Position numbers and translations under genes: made by a program
Notes under the pieces: model-generated
Seen by the model: the letters and a program-made list of their open reading frames with translations, nothing else
The model's database searches: none
What the model was told of the DNA's origin: nothing
Assembly: GCA_032164295.1 (NCBI GenBank)
Contig: JAJHTX010000003.1
Location: forward strand, 3,224,001-3,288,000
Source of the DNA: Inonotus obliquus
Taxonomy: Eukaryota; Basidiomycota; Agaricomycetes; Hymenochaetales; Hymenochaetaceae
Length of the DNA stretch: 64,000 nt
Reading direction: 5' to 3'
Part shown: positions 24,641 to 34,650 of the stretch, one piece after another
Layout: the number at the start of each line of letters is the position of its first letter
Numbering within the stretch: position 1 is the stretch's first letter

Positions 24641-25899
24641 TCAATAATACATTACAATACTAATACAATACATACATAATGCTCTGAACATCATAGTACT
24701 AGTGTCTTGAGTCGAAAGAACAGAAAGCGATGGAGGCATAATTCTGATCAAGTGGTCCACTGCGATTTCGGCGTGATTTGTGCGATCTTGGGTGGCGTCT
24801 TGGGACGCATACTTGACCAGGTCGTGTGCAGTCAAGGGTTTCGTCGGCACACGACCGACTGGTCCCTGCGGAATGGGCCGCGCTGAAAACGAATCACTTA
24901 GTATCCTTGTTAAAACGGTAGGCATAGAATAACGTACGAATCTGAGGACGATCCAGAGTGTGTTTCTCTCTCTCTCAAGTCGCCTTCTTTCCCATCAGAT
25001 CCAGCGAACATCTCAGTTTGCAGATCGTCTCTCTCGTACTAAAGCTAATCAGCCATATTATCAACGAGCCAAAACAACGAATCTATACCTTCCACCAGCC
25101 CCAAATGGCGTCTTCTTCAACTTTGCGCATTAATGAGACATTGTCGTCCTCACACTATCGCTTCTTCGCGATGAGCTCAAGTCTTCTGTCATGATGTGCC
25201 TGCAGCTCGTTTTGCAAATGTAGCATTTCAGGAAGGCCTGTGCTTCGCTGGCGTGAATATCCGAACCTAGGATGTCATGATAAACAAAAGCTTACCCTGA
25301 AGTATCAGCGCCTCTTCCACGCCAGATCCTCCGTCTTTTCGACGTAGAGTGCTTCTCTCACCAGCGCGAACCGAAGTTCAATTTGTGCGAGTACGTCAAG
25401 TGCCTCAGCCCAATGGGCGGGTTGCAGTTCCAGCTCTGCCTCCTCGGTCTTGACTTCTGGTTCAACTTCAGCATTGCGCCCTGCTTCAATTTCAGGTTGG
25501 TCGGCATTTTCAGCACTGCCCTCATCACGGCTAGGAGCAGCGACTGTCTCGGGCTCGACTGGCTTCTCCGATATCGCGCTGACCAGCTCTTTCACCGGTT
25601 CCTCATCTGGCTCCTCAGGTGAAGTGGACGGAGACGTTGTCGGTGATTTGATGAGCTGCTGCCCAGACATGATAGAGCTGCCTGACGGTGCATCTGGGAT
25701 GACGGAAGCAGTATCAAGGTTCTATGCGGGTTTCTCATTGCACTCTTCATCATCGTGGAGTTATAGAATAAGCTCCATCAGAACCACCGATCACTATACA
25801 GAGATAGGCATCAAAACTCACAGATATCAATGAAGAAGATGCAGCGACTGCAGCAGAAGCAGAGGAGAGTTTACCAGGTCCCGAAGGGGCATACGTCAT
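24641..25899 (-). CDS. Sds3/Dep1 (BRMS1)-like subunit of the Rpd3L histone deacetylase complex
   Basis: Multi-exon minus-strand gene. The N-terminus is acidic and Ser/Pro/Glu-rich (SPTTSPSTSPEEPDEEP). It is followed by the Sds3-like domain: HWAEALDVLAQIELRFALVR then EALYVEKTEDLAW (25440-25310), then LHLQNELQAHHDRRLELIAK (about 25230-25170), then VEEDAIWGWWK (about 25115-25085) and an exon with KKRRLERE-type basic residues (about 25040-24950). The last exon has the PIPQGPVGRVPTKPLTAHDL motif and ends at 24641. This order is that of Sds3/Dep1/BRMS1 proteins, which scaffold Sin3-Rpd3L and help repress transcription in the nucleus. The start at 25899 (MTYAPSGPGK) opens an exon preceded by a TTTAG acceptor, so a further upstream exon is possible. 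Confidence 0.7.
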
Positions 25900-26160
25900 A
25901 CGGTAATCTTGTCTAAAGAAAGAGGAGTGGGGTTAACGGGGTCTTCCTCTGTGAGTGTGGCCAACGAATCATGGGTTCTATCCTTCTTCACCAGAGGGAC
26001 AACCCAGTGAAGGTTTAGCAGAGATATCAACGTCGTCAGGTTCAAGGTCGGCATCAGTGGGTGTGAAAGAGGAAGGGGATGGAGGAAGAGACACGCGTCG
26101 TGCAGAAAATTTTAAAGAGATCAACCAGCACGTGGTCGTGCTCAATTGAGGGCCAGCAAC

Positions 26161-26168
26161 GTCCAATT
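26161..26168 (+). repeat. target duplication of DNA transposon, left copy
   Basis: GTCCAATT, repeated directly at 27194-27201 outside the other terminal repeat. It is a 7- or 8-bp duplication, because the last T may belong to the element. Confidence 0.75.
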
Positions 26169-27193
26169 GGGGAGTGGCAATCCCTATCAAAAAAACGACC
26201 GTTCTCACGGTCGTTGCCGCGTCGTGCCGGAGCTCGCTTAAGCATAAGCGATGACCGGTTTTTGAGAGACACATTCGACTGCATGTAACCCTCCCACATC
26301 ACAAAGATCACTAGTATTAAGTGTGTATATCATGTCCTTGATGTCTTTAGACCAATATCTTCAAAAAAGAAACCGACTTTTACTAAAATCCGCCGAGATA
26401 TTGTATAGTTTTAGGTCATATCTAAGGAACTAGATAATTTCTTGAAAATTTTTTCTCAACAAAATGAAGATAGTCATGAAACAATGCGATTTGTACATTT
26501 ACATGGAAATCGTTGAGAAATTCACTGAGTTCTGAGTGTTCGAAGAGTGCATTGAATCTCACCGAATAAAGGAAAACTCTGTCACGTGACATTGCATTTG
26601 TATGGGTGCACGAACCAGCAAAAGAGCAATAATGCAAGAAAATATTGCAAAATGTCTGTAAGCACAAAATTCATTTGATAAATCAAGTAAATATACCATG
26701 GTACCTGTACAAGCTCCAAAAATGCCATCAATGATACTGCATAGTGCTTATCTTAGTCTTTCTCAGAGATGCATACAGTAACACCATCTACATCAAGGAA
26801 TCAGTTTAGCAAGCTTTAAAATACAGCGGATAGTATGCTTCTGATATATTCATATTAGAAAGTCACTGTGTATACAAATGAATAACCAGCAACATCACCA
26901 AAGACCTTGTTCAAGACCATGAGTACTGTTGACCGGTAATAATCTACAATAAAACATGCTATGTATGCTCATTTTGGTCTTAATTTGTCTAGTATCATAT
27001 CAAGTGAATGTCTTTATTTAATTCTCTGGTATATTTCTCATAAAATGCTAATTATCTGGTCTCATGAAGGATTGGTACATTGTATCGAAAGGCGGTAAAT
27101 ATGGATCGCTGTTTCTTACCATATATGGTAGATGTTACAACTCCGCTTGAAAAAAAGGGGGCTCGCGCGGCACTTGGAGATTGCCACTCCCCA
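26168..27193. mobile_element. non-autonomous TIR DNA transposon, about 1.03 kb
   Basis: A 15-bp perfect terminal inverted repeat, TGGGGAGTGGCAATC at 26168-26182 and its reverse complement at 27179-27193, is flanked by the direct repeat GTCCAAT(T). The interior is AT-rich and has no transposase-like frame. A short perfect hairpin (AACGACCGT, four-base loop, ACGGTCGTT) lies close to the left end near 26194-26216. A 7-8-bp duplication fits hAT- or KDZ/Zisupton-type elements, but the family cannot be fixed without a search. Confidence 0.75.
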
Positions 27194-27201
27194 GTCCAAT
27201 T
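27194..27201 (+). repeat. target duplication of DNA transposon, right copy
   Basis: Second copy of GTCCAATT, next to the right terminal inverted repeat. Confidence 0.75.
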
Positions 27202-27576
27202 CCAACTCGCGTGTTCCCACGGTTTCGGCCAAGTGTTCCGTACGTCGGAGTTTCAACTGCATTTACAACAAACGAAATATTCTTATAACTTGCTTTCCAG
27301 CCCATAGACTGCTCTAATTTTTTGTACAAGGTAATCATGCATATATAAGAACACTTCTATGGTTTTTGTTTCTTGAGATATTTCAATTTGCTAGAAATAA
27401 AGCATTCAATTTAGGCAGGAGGAGCAAAATCAAAATTCTGGCCCCATAGGATTGTTGTATCTATGTCAAAGATGCAATATGTGCAAAAAGAATGATTGTT
27501 TTTGCTGGTGTGGCAGAGTTATAAGGTGTTGTGTGTACAGTGGAGAACCAGTCAGCTTAGTGTAGAATCCACTGTA

Positions 27577-27588
27577 GAACGAGTCCGG
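27577..27588 (+). repeat. LINE target duplication, left copy
   Basis: GAACGAGTCCGG, identical to 45523-45534 directly after the poly(A) tail. It marks the outer edges of the composite insertion. Confidence 0.95.
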
Positions 27589-27816
27589 GCGCCCCGCAAA
27601 ACCTACCAAACTCAAAACGGTGGACTGGTGGAATGACCACTGGCGCCAGGCCCTAAATGATCTGCGAGAGTGCCCCCCTTCCGAACGAAACGCTAAGGCC
27701 GCCGGCCTGAACGCCTCGATTCGGAAGGCAAAAAGGGAGTTCTACGAAGAAAAAGTCTCTAATGCTAACCAATACAACGTTTGGAACTGGGCGAAGGTAG
27801 GCAGGGGCATCCGTCC
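27589..27816 (+). mobile_element. LINE (non-LTR retrotransposon), fragment 1 of 3
   Basis: 5' end of a truncated LINE. The open frame (KTVDWWNDHWRQALNDLREC...) is the linker that normally lies between the endonuclease and reverse transcriptase, so the endonuclease part was never inserted (5' truncation). The frame runs to GRGIRP at 27816, where the LTR element is inserted, and resumes in the same frame at 40870 (TPIPSLRTRDG). Confidence 0.9.
27812..27816 (+). repeat. target duplication of gypsy element, left copy
   Basis: CGTCC, repeated at 40865-40869 on the other side of the element. Confidence 0.95.
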
Positions 27817-29280
27817 TGTTTATCTCCGTGGAGGGTTCGTTGATTCTTGATCGACGGACCAATCTGGCTAATTCCTCGGTTTGAGGGGTTAATCCAAATT
27901 CTACAATACTGGTTATGGAATTGCTAATCACCTTAGTGGACTGTGTAGCTGATCTGATCTGAAACAACTAGCAACTAACTAATATTGCAGTTGAACCTGA
28001 TACTATAATCGTACAGTATTAAGTCGGCATGCAGACGCGATTGTTATACTGATTGTTATTCACGATAAGGGAATATCGGGAATCGCACTACGTTGTGAGT
28101 AGCTCGTACCGTGCAGACAATAGGGAGAACAATCTAGTTGCAATCCGTATTTTTAGCTTTACTTCGATTTCACACAATCGGTTTAGTTCAGCCGTGTCGC
28201 TACTGGTAATTTACTGGCTCGCAAGTAATTGATGTTACGATTTAACTTAGGGACTTATGGTAGGGTCCCTTGACTTGGATTAAACTGCTAGGTCGGCTCT
28301 ACGATGGCCTCCTTATATACTAATTTACATGTGTGACGTTACTACCTTGTTACTTACTGTTTATGGTATTTATCTGTTTCTTCCTCTATGATACCTGGTC
28401 CGTGCTTTCTTTTTACTTCCTTCCTCATTTCACTACCTCTGTGTTACTAGCCTCTCTTTGATTAGTTTAGTGTAGTGGGCGGTACCATCTTGTAGATAGG
28501 TTTGATCCTTGTGTAGGTAACGGCACTTGATCTAATTCAGCTATTCTAGGTAATTGCTGAGTCATCTGTCCTTGTATTTCGGGTCTCGTTGGTATCGGTA
28601 GGATCGGTCGTGGTACAGTCAGCCAGTTTCGAATAGTTTGCACTCGTGTATATCCTGGCGTTGTCCTGGCGCGTTGTAGGGTTATCCCTTGTACTCCTTG
28701 TAGGTGTATTACTCCGCCGTACTGTTCTACCTTTATTTCCATTATGGTATATCCATAAGGTAATCCTCGACTTATGTAATTCATTATCCAATGCCCCCAA
28801 GCATATGCAGTTCTCTCGTTCGTTCCGGCTTGGTCTCGCTTGTAGGCAATGTCAACATCTACTATAGCTGCGTCGCATCGTTCGTGTCTTCCTTCCTGTG
28901 CTACGTTTCGTATTCTGATCATCATTACAAAGTGTCCGGCGTCGTAGGATAATACTCGTATCTCCCTTTCATAAGCCTTTTGCATTTGTTGGTTAGGGTC
29001 GTAGGTTAGTTCTACAAATCGACGTCGTATCATTATATCGGCTTGTCTGTTCATTATGTCTCCGTACGTGATCTCTCTGATTAATTCTCGCATTAGTCCT
29101 CCAGCTAGTTCTTTAGCTGGGCGGCACGTGTTGCAACATCGTAATATATTGCTTCGCGGTGTCGGAGGAACGATGGGCTGTTCTAGTACTTGTATTACTG
29201 CCGCTAACCGCTCTTGTATCCAACGTAGGACGCTCATAGTTATTGGCTTATTAATGATGGATAATACTACCTTTCTAACA
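27817..29280 (-). repeat. 3' LTR of the gypsy element
   Basis: 1464 bp with TG/CA ends, nearly identical to 39401-40864. Differences seen: 27956-27957 region (GATCTGATC vs GATCCGATC), the GGCATGC/GGCGTGC site near 28027, GCAATGTC/GCAATATC near 28854 and ATTCTGATC/ATTCCGATC near 28917. More than half of its length is occupied by an open frame (28467-29237). Confidence 0.95.
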
Positions 29281-29360
29281 CTCCCCCTTCTAGGAATGCA
29301 TCTGACATAATCATAAGGAATGCATGACACATATTCTTTATTCATAATTCTTAAGCCCAT
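28467..29360 (-). CDS. ORF crossing the polypurine tract and lying mostly in the 3' LTR (297 codons)
   Basis: The Met at 29360 lies 7 nt after the stop of the acidic ORF, in the internal region. The frame reads through the polypurine tract and 257 codons into the LTR (an LTR-internal Met is at 29237, MSVLRWIQERLAAV). Visible features: a CC-x2-C cluster (LRCCNTCRPAKEL), long amphipathic helical stretches, AYAWGHWIMNYISRGLPYGY, and a Pro/Arg-rich C-terminus. No family is recognised. The same LTR part is also intact in the 5' LTR (40051-40821). A retroelement gene overlapping the 3' LTR is known in some animal retroviruses by position only; no sequence relation is implied. The position next to the other ORFs and the lack of stops over 297 codons argue for a real gene. 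Confidence 0.6.
   Translation of the reverse strand: MGLRIMNKEYVSCIPYDYVRCIPRRGSVRKVVLSIINKPITMSVLRWIQERLAAVIQVLEQPIVPPTPRSNILRCCNTCRPAKELAGGLMRELIREITYGDIMNRQADIMIRRRFVELTYDPNQQMQKAYEREIRVLSYDAGHFVMMIRIRNVAQEGRHERCDAAIVDVDIAYKRDQAGTNERTAYAWGHWIMNYISRGLPYGYTIMEIKVEQYGGVIHLQGVQGITLQRARTTPGYTRVQTIRNWLTVPRPILPIPTRPEIQGQMTQQLPRIAELDQVPLPTQGSNLSTRWYRPLH
29281..29291 (-). other. polypurine tract of the gypsy element
   Basis: On the minus strand AGAAGGGGGAG directly precedes the TGTTAG start of the 3' LTR, the expected position and composition of the plus-strand primer. Confidence 0.85.
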
Positions 29361-29366
29361 TTTGAG

Positions 29367-29735
29367 CTAAAATTCTTCTACATTCGACGACCATAACTGA
29401 ATGTCCACCCATATTTCGTCGTCTGCGTTCTGTTCTTCTTCTAGCGCTCTCTCCAGCGCTGCTCGATTTACCAACTCGTTTCTCATTTGTTCTCTCGCGG
29501 TCCTTCTTATCTCGTAGATTTCGTTTAATTGTTCCGGCGTCCAGTTGTCAAAAATAAACTCGTCGTCGGTCCAGAACGTTTCGTGATCCCAGTGTGCTGG
29601 GTCGTTCGCTGCTGGCCAGTTTGCTCCCCACGTAGAGATGTCTCCCCAATCTTCATTTGAGGGCGCTGTTACGTTTGCCCATAGTTCTCCTTCTTGCGCT
29701 ATCTGTTGCTCGGTTGGCCAGGGGATGAACGGCAT
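29367..29735 (-). CDS. acidic, Trp-rich ORF of the gypsy element
   Basis: 122 codons from the first Met (MPFIPWPTEQQIAQEG). The frame is open further upstream to about 29866, without another Met, through an (Asp-Glu)n run encoded by a CATCTT repeat. It therefore overlaps the end of the membrane ORF at 29827 by about 40 nt in the +1 frame. It has a high content of Trp, Asp, Glu and Asn (WANVTAPSNEDWGDISTWGA) and ends in a helical part with EIRRTAREQMRNELVNRAAL. It may be made as a frameshift extension of the upstream membrane ORF, or as a separate protein. No known family. Confidence 0.5.
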   Translation of the reverse strand: MPFIPWPTEQQIAQEGELWANVTAPSNEDWGDISTWGANWPAANDPAHWDHETFWTDDEFIFDNWTPEQLNEIYEIRRTAREQMRNELVNRAALERALEEEQNADDEIWVDIQLWSSNVEEF

Positions 29736-29746
29736 CGGTATGTAAT

Positions 29747-29788
29747 CGTCATCTTCATCTTCATCTTCATCTTCATCTTCGTCTCCGT
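29747..29788 (+). repeat. CATCTT hexanucleotide microsatellite
   Basis: About five to six CATCTT units; on the coding (minus) strand they read GAAGAT and encode alternating Glu-Asp. Confidence 0.85.
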
Positions 29789-29826
29789 TCGCAAACGCTA
29801 TCGGGTTTTGATCTACGCCTTCATCT

Positions 29827-30105
29827 TCAGGCGGGTGATTTAATTCCTGATAGCTGGTTAACGGTTACCATCTCTCTATTGTAATGATTGCGCACCTGTC
29901 TCCATATCCAAAATTGCATTCTCCATTGTATTATCAGACTCATCATGATGACCAATCCAAACGCTACTACTGCGAGTACGAGCTTTATGGTATTCGACAT
30001 TTTCGTTCGGCGTTGGTACTCGTGTTTAGGGTTTTGATGGCGGTGGTGAAAGGAATTGATAAGGATACTGGTATCTCGTCGGCGACTCTTTTCTTTATAT
30101 ACCAT
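29827..30105 (-). CDS. small single-pass membrane protein ORF after pol
   Basis: 92 codons (or 57 from the inner Met, MSNTIKLVLAVVAFGLVIMM). It contains one strongly hydrophobic helix of about 23 residues followed by an aromatic, basic stretch (WRMQFWIWRQVRNHYNRE). The start codon overlaps the pol stop by 11 nt (ATGGTATATAA), so it is tightly coupled to pol, in the place where env-like genes occur in some LTR elements. The size is far too small for a typical envelope protein and no signal peptide plus ectodomain is visible. Function unknown. Confidence 0.5.
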   Translation of the reverse strand: MVYKEKSRRRDTSILINSFHHRHQNPKHEYQRRTKMSNTIKLVLAVVAFGLVIMMSLIIQWRMQFWIWRQVRNHYNREMVTVNQLSGIKSPA

Positions 30106-32118
30106 GTTCCTCGTGTGAACCCGTAGGTTTCCGCTTCGTTAACCGTCTACTTCTTTGCCGGATGCGGCCTCCGTCCTTATCTCCTTCTATGGCATGATCA
30201 GGATTCATCCTGATTTTGTCGTCATCTTCCTCCCAATGTTGTTCCTTGGATAGTGGACTTTTGACTCTCTGGTATGTTTCTCCTAGATTACCCGTTCTCG
30301 ATGAACCACTAGGATTGGTGTGTAATGGGTCGTTTTCGTCATATGCGAAATCCTTTATTTTTATCGGGTTCCTGGTATTTATCATCCTTCTCTTGGCTGT
30401 TCGTTTCCCTTTCTCTTCGTTTTCGTTATTCCTTCTAATCCATCCGTCAATGTAATTTGGTTTCTCCGCTTGTGGGTGTTTCTGATAGTATTCCTCGATC
30501 TTTTCCGTGGCGTTTCCTAGGTTTCCCAATGGTTCCCATGAGTCGTGTTCTGCCCCGTATCCCTTCCAATTTATTAAGAAGTAATATTTCCGTCCTGTTT
30601 TCCTTGAATTTAGTACTCTCTCTACTTCGTATTCGTCGTCCTCTATAATGACTGGATTCGAAGGTACTTCTTGGTCTTCCGTGGTGTTATCTACTATTCT
30701 ATCTTGATATTTAATAAGATTGCCTGCATATAATACTGGATGTATGCGCATCTTCTTTGGTAATTCTAGTTCATAATTCAATGGCCCATGTTGTTTGATT
30801 ATTCTGTATGGTCCTAAATTCTTCGGCCCTATCTTCCTGCTGGGTACTACTATATTGTAGTTTCTAGCGTCTATCATTACCCTATCTCCTACCTTGAATT
30901 CCAATTCTGCTCTTCTATGTTTATCGGTGTATCTCTTCATTTGTTCATTTGACGCCATCAGCGCCTGTTCTGCTTGTTTCTGTACCTCCCATACCTTTTT
31001 AATGTATTCTTGTGCGTCTGGTGCGTTCGCTTGCCCCATGGGCAATATTTCCAATTTCCGTCCATAAAGGAGTTCAAATGGTGACTTCTTTATTGCTGCG
31101 TGTACTCTATTATTATAAGCAAACTCTGCCATGTGGATGTACTGCGCCCAGTTATCTTGCGCTGTGTTTACGTAATGCCTTAAGTATTGTTCTAGTTCCT
31201 GGTTTACTCTTTCGCTTTGCCCATCTGTTTGTGGGTGATGTGCCGTGCTAAGCGCATTGTCAATATTCATGGCTTTATATACTTCTTGTGTAAAGTTGCT
31301 TGTAAACTGTGGGCCTCTGTCGCTAGTAATTCTTTCTGGTAGTCCGTGTTTCGTGAATACGTGGTCCAATAGCATCTTCGCTGTTTTCTTACTGTCTGTT
31401 TCTTTAGTACAGGGAATAAACGTTGCTATTTTTGAAAACCGGTCTACTACCACTAGCACCGCATCATAGCCCTCGCTTTCTGGAAGTCCTGTAATGAAAT
31501 CCATGGTGATATGTTTCCATGGTCCCGTTGGTATTTCCAATGGTTTCAGTGGTGGTTGTGTTCGTCCCCTCCTAGGTTTGTTCTTTTGACAAATGTGGCA
31601 TGAGGCAACATATTCCTTAATTTCTTCTTTCATGTTCGGCCACCAATAGATTTCTTCTATTGCCGCTATCGTCTTGTCTGTTCCTGGATGTCCGCTCATT
31701 GGTGAGTCGTGGAAGGTGTATAATACATCCCTTTTCCGGTCCTGTCCGGGTATTAATTTATCGTTTGGCGGTACCATTCCCTCGCTCGTGCTGTTTCTAG
31801 CTTGTCGATCAAATATTTTTGGGTTGACGAATCTTTCTCTCGGTAATACGATCACGTCCTTGTTATCATTCTTTCCTTCGTCATATCCTGATCTCCTGGA
31901 TAGCGCATCGGCCCTCGTGTTCTTGCTTCCTGGTCGATAGTCGATTTTGAATTGATATCTACTTAGTACGTCCGTGACCCATCGGGCCTGTTTTCGTCCG
32001 ACTCGTTGTGCTTTCATGAAGGTCTTCAGGTTCAACGCGTCGCATAGTACCATGATGGTATGTTTCGCTCCTTCTAAATGGTGTCTCCAAGTAGTTAGCG
32101 CGATTACAATTGCGTACA
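30095..32118 (-). CDS. pol, 3' part: RNase H end, integrase, chromodomain
   Basis: The frame opens at about 32118 (first Met 32053). Domains in order: end of RNase H (LYAIVIALTTWRHHLEGA, then SRYQFKIDYRPGSKNTRADA with LSRR); the integrase zinc finger HHCC (HDSPMSGHPGTDKT ... CHICQKNK); the integrase core with D (MDFITGLPES), D (ITSDRGPQF) and E (HHPQTDGQSERVNQ); a GPY/F-like module (KIGPKNLGPYRI); and a C-terminal chromodomain (YYFLINWKGYGAEHDSWEP). The chromodomain places it in the chromovirus branch of Ty3/gypsy, whose chromodomains direct integration toward marked chromatin. This part is separated from the 5' part of pol by a frame break; the stop overlaps the next ORF. Confidence 0.93.
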
Positions 32119-34650
32119 GTTCCTTTCAGTTGTTGTAAAGGATCTCGTGAGATAGGCAATAGGATGTAGTTTTCCTTCGTGTTCTTGTGATAATACTGCT
32201 CCCATGCCATAGTCCGACGCATCTGTTTCTACTACGAAGGCTTTGTCATAGTCTGGTCTCCTTAGTATTGGTCCTGTGATTACGGCCTTTTTCAGGGCTT
32301 CAAACGACCTTTGTTGCTCTTCTCCCCATACAAAGGCTTGTTTCTTGGATTCTAGTTTCTTCATCGGCCTTGCTATTGCTGCATAGTCCTTGACAAATTT
32401 CCTATAGAAATTACAAAATCCTGTAAACTTCTTTATATCTCGTTTGTTTTGCGGTACTGGCCATTCTTCTATTGCTTTGAGCTTGTACGGGTCCATTTTT
32501 AATCCGTCCTTATTTACTATGAATCCTAAGTAGTCTAATTCTTGCTTGTTAAAGAAGCATTTTTCTGGTTTCAGATAGAAGTCTGCTCTTCGTATTCGAG
32601 CTAGTACTTTCCTCGTCTTTTGTAACAGTTCTTCTTTTGTTTCAGCATAGATAATGATGTCATCTAGATAAATCATCACTCCATGGTTCAACATGTCTCC
32701 GAATAGTTCGTTCATAGCTCGTTGAAAGACTGCTGGCGAATTCATCATTCCGAATTGCATTACCAATGGTTCAAATACTCCTTTATGTGTTCGGAATGTG
32801 GCTTTATGTTCGTCTCCTTCTTGGATTCGTATGTTATTGTATCCTGATCGAAGGTCTAGCGTGGTGAACCATTTGGCCTTTCCCAAATTGTCGGGTAGCA
32901 TGTGCATAATGGGTATCGGGTATTGATCTACTTCACAAACTGCATTTACTGGTCGGTAATCTATTACCATTCTTGCCCCTGCATCCTTCTTTCCGACGAA
33001 GAATACCGGCATTGCGTATTTTGAAGTGGATCTCCTGATCCATCCTTTTGCCAAATTGTCTTCTATGAATTCTTCCACTGCCTTTTGTTCTAGTGGCGTT
33101 AGCGGATAAATGGTTCGTTTCGCTGTTGGTTCCTGTCCTTCCTTAAACACTATTTTCATATCCCATTGATTGTGCTTCGGTAGTCGTTTTGAATTGTTCT
33201 CGCTAAATATTTCCCCGAAATCCCATAGCTCCTTAGGCACCAAGGATTTCCAATGCTTAGTCGTTCCTATTTGTGATCGTCCTTGTTCCCTTGCTTTTTC
33301 CTGGGAGTACTTTTGTGCCATACTGCTATACTTATTTAATTTCTTAATTGCTGTTGTTTCTTGCTCGGTCCTTTCCCTTTTCATCCTGCTGTTTCGGCTA
33401 TATTCTCGGTTTTGGGGTTTTTGATCGTTTACTTGTACAGTTATTCTCATGTTTCGGTCGTATACCACCTCTTCTGGTTTAGTTTTGTTTTCCCGGGCCT
33501 TTTGGTAACTCGTTTTCCTCTCTCTAGTTATTCTACTTCCGCCTTGCCCTACTTGGTGCATTTTTGGCGGTGGTTGCGGCGGTAATCTTTTACTCGGTGT
33601 TTCCCCGGATATTATTTGTTCTATGCTTGGGAGTGCTATTTCCGTTCTTTCTGGTGATCTCGGCGGGTCTTCGAGATTTGTTTCCTCTAGTCTTTGCAGT
33701 TCTTCAGCTAATTTCCCAAAGTTTCTCAAGATTTGTTCTTGGAATTCGTCCCTTTCTTCCGTAGTTTCTTCTACTTCTTCGACTTCCTCTGGGTCGGATT
33801 CGATTCCTTCTTGCGACTCCCTATACTGCATTACTGGTGCTGGCAATACTGTGACATCCTTAGGCGTTAGTGTGGTTGGCCGTATTCCTTCTGGAGGCAC
33901 CACAATCACCGCGGTTTGTACGGACCTTGGTGGTGGTGTCGGTAAATTCCCTAAGCTTGCCTTTCCCATGGTATTCCACCTTATTGTTAATCCCGTGTCT
34001 CCTTCGGATTCGGACCCTTCTTCGGAGTCTCTTCGCAGTGGAGATCTGATTTTACGGGATTTTCTTCTTCTTTTCTGTTGATATCGAGCCATCCTTTCCA
34101 TCGTTATCGTATTCCGAGTTCCTAATAATTTGGCTTCTCCAAATCTAGTTGTTACTTTACCCATTTCCCAGTTTATGACTGGCTTATAGTTAGCTATCCA
34201 ATCATTTCCTAATAAAAATTTGTCTCCTGTAGTTTCTACTATTGCGAGTTCCATATTTCCTCTTGATGCTCCGGTATCCACCCATGCTCTAACACTTTCC
34301 TTCCACCCGTTATTCGTTAGCGTTCCATCTGCATTTCTAATTTGGGCAGGATTCTGTTTCTTTACCGTATCTAGTCCATATCGTTTGACGGTATTAGGAC
34401 TAATTGTTGTTAATACTGATCCTGAGTCGATCATTGCTGTTATTGGTAGGTTTCTCTTTCCCCCTTGACTGAGGTATATCCTCAGTTTTGGATGATCGGT
34501 ATTTGGTTTTACCGGGGTCGTCCATCGGCGTTTCCATTTCGCTTTTACCCGCGACCATCTTCCTTCTGGTTTCGTTATGGTCCCTTTTCTTGCGCGCTGA
34601 TCAGCCGATTCGATCAGTCGCTTTCTTGAAAATCCTCTTTAGGTTCTCTT
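32104..34650 (-). CDS. pol, 5' part: protease, reverse transcriptase, RNase H start (frame broken at 3' end)
   Basis: The first Met is at 34434, but the frame is open to about 34650 and overlaps the end of gag in the -1 frame, as expected for a Gag-Pol frameshift. Aspartic protease: MIDSGSVLTTIS, later LLGNDWIA. After a variable linker the RT core follows: SKYAMPVFFVGKKDAGARMV, YRPVNAV, TTLDLRSGYNNIRI, FGMMNSPAVFQRAMNELFGD, and the catalytic YLDD (IYLDDIIIYA). RNase H begins AFVVETDASDYGMGAVLSQ. The frame stops at 32104 after FTTTERNCTQL, where relatives have several more residues before the LYAIV motif. The continuation lies in another frame from 32118, so a short deletion with a frame change has hit this copy. 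Confidence 0.93.
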
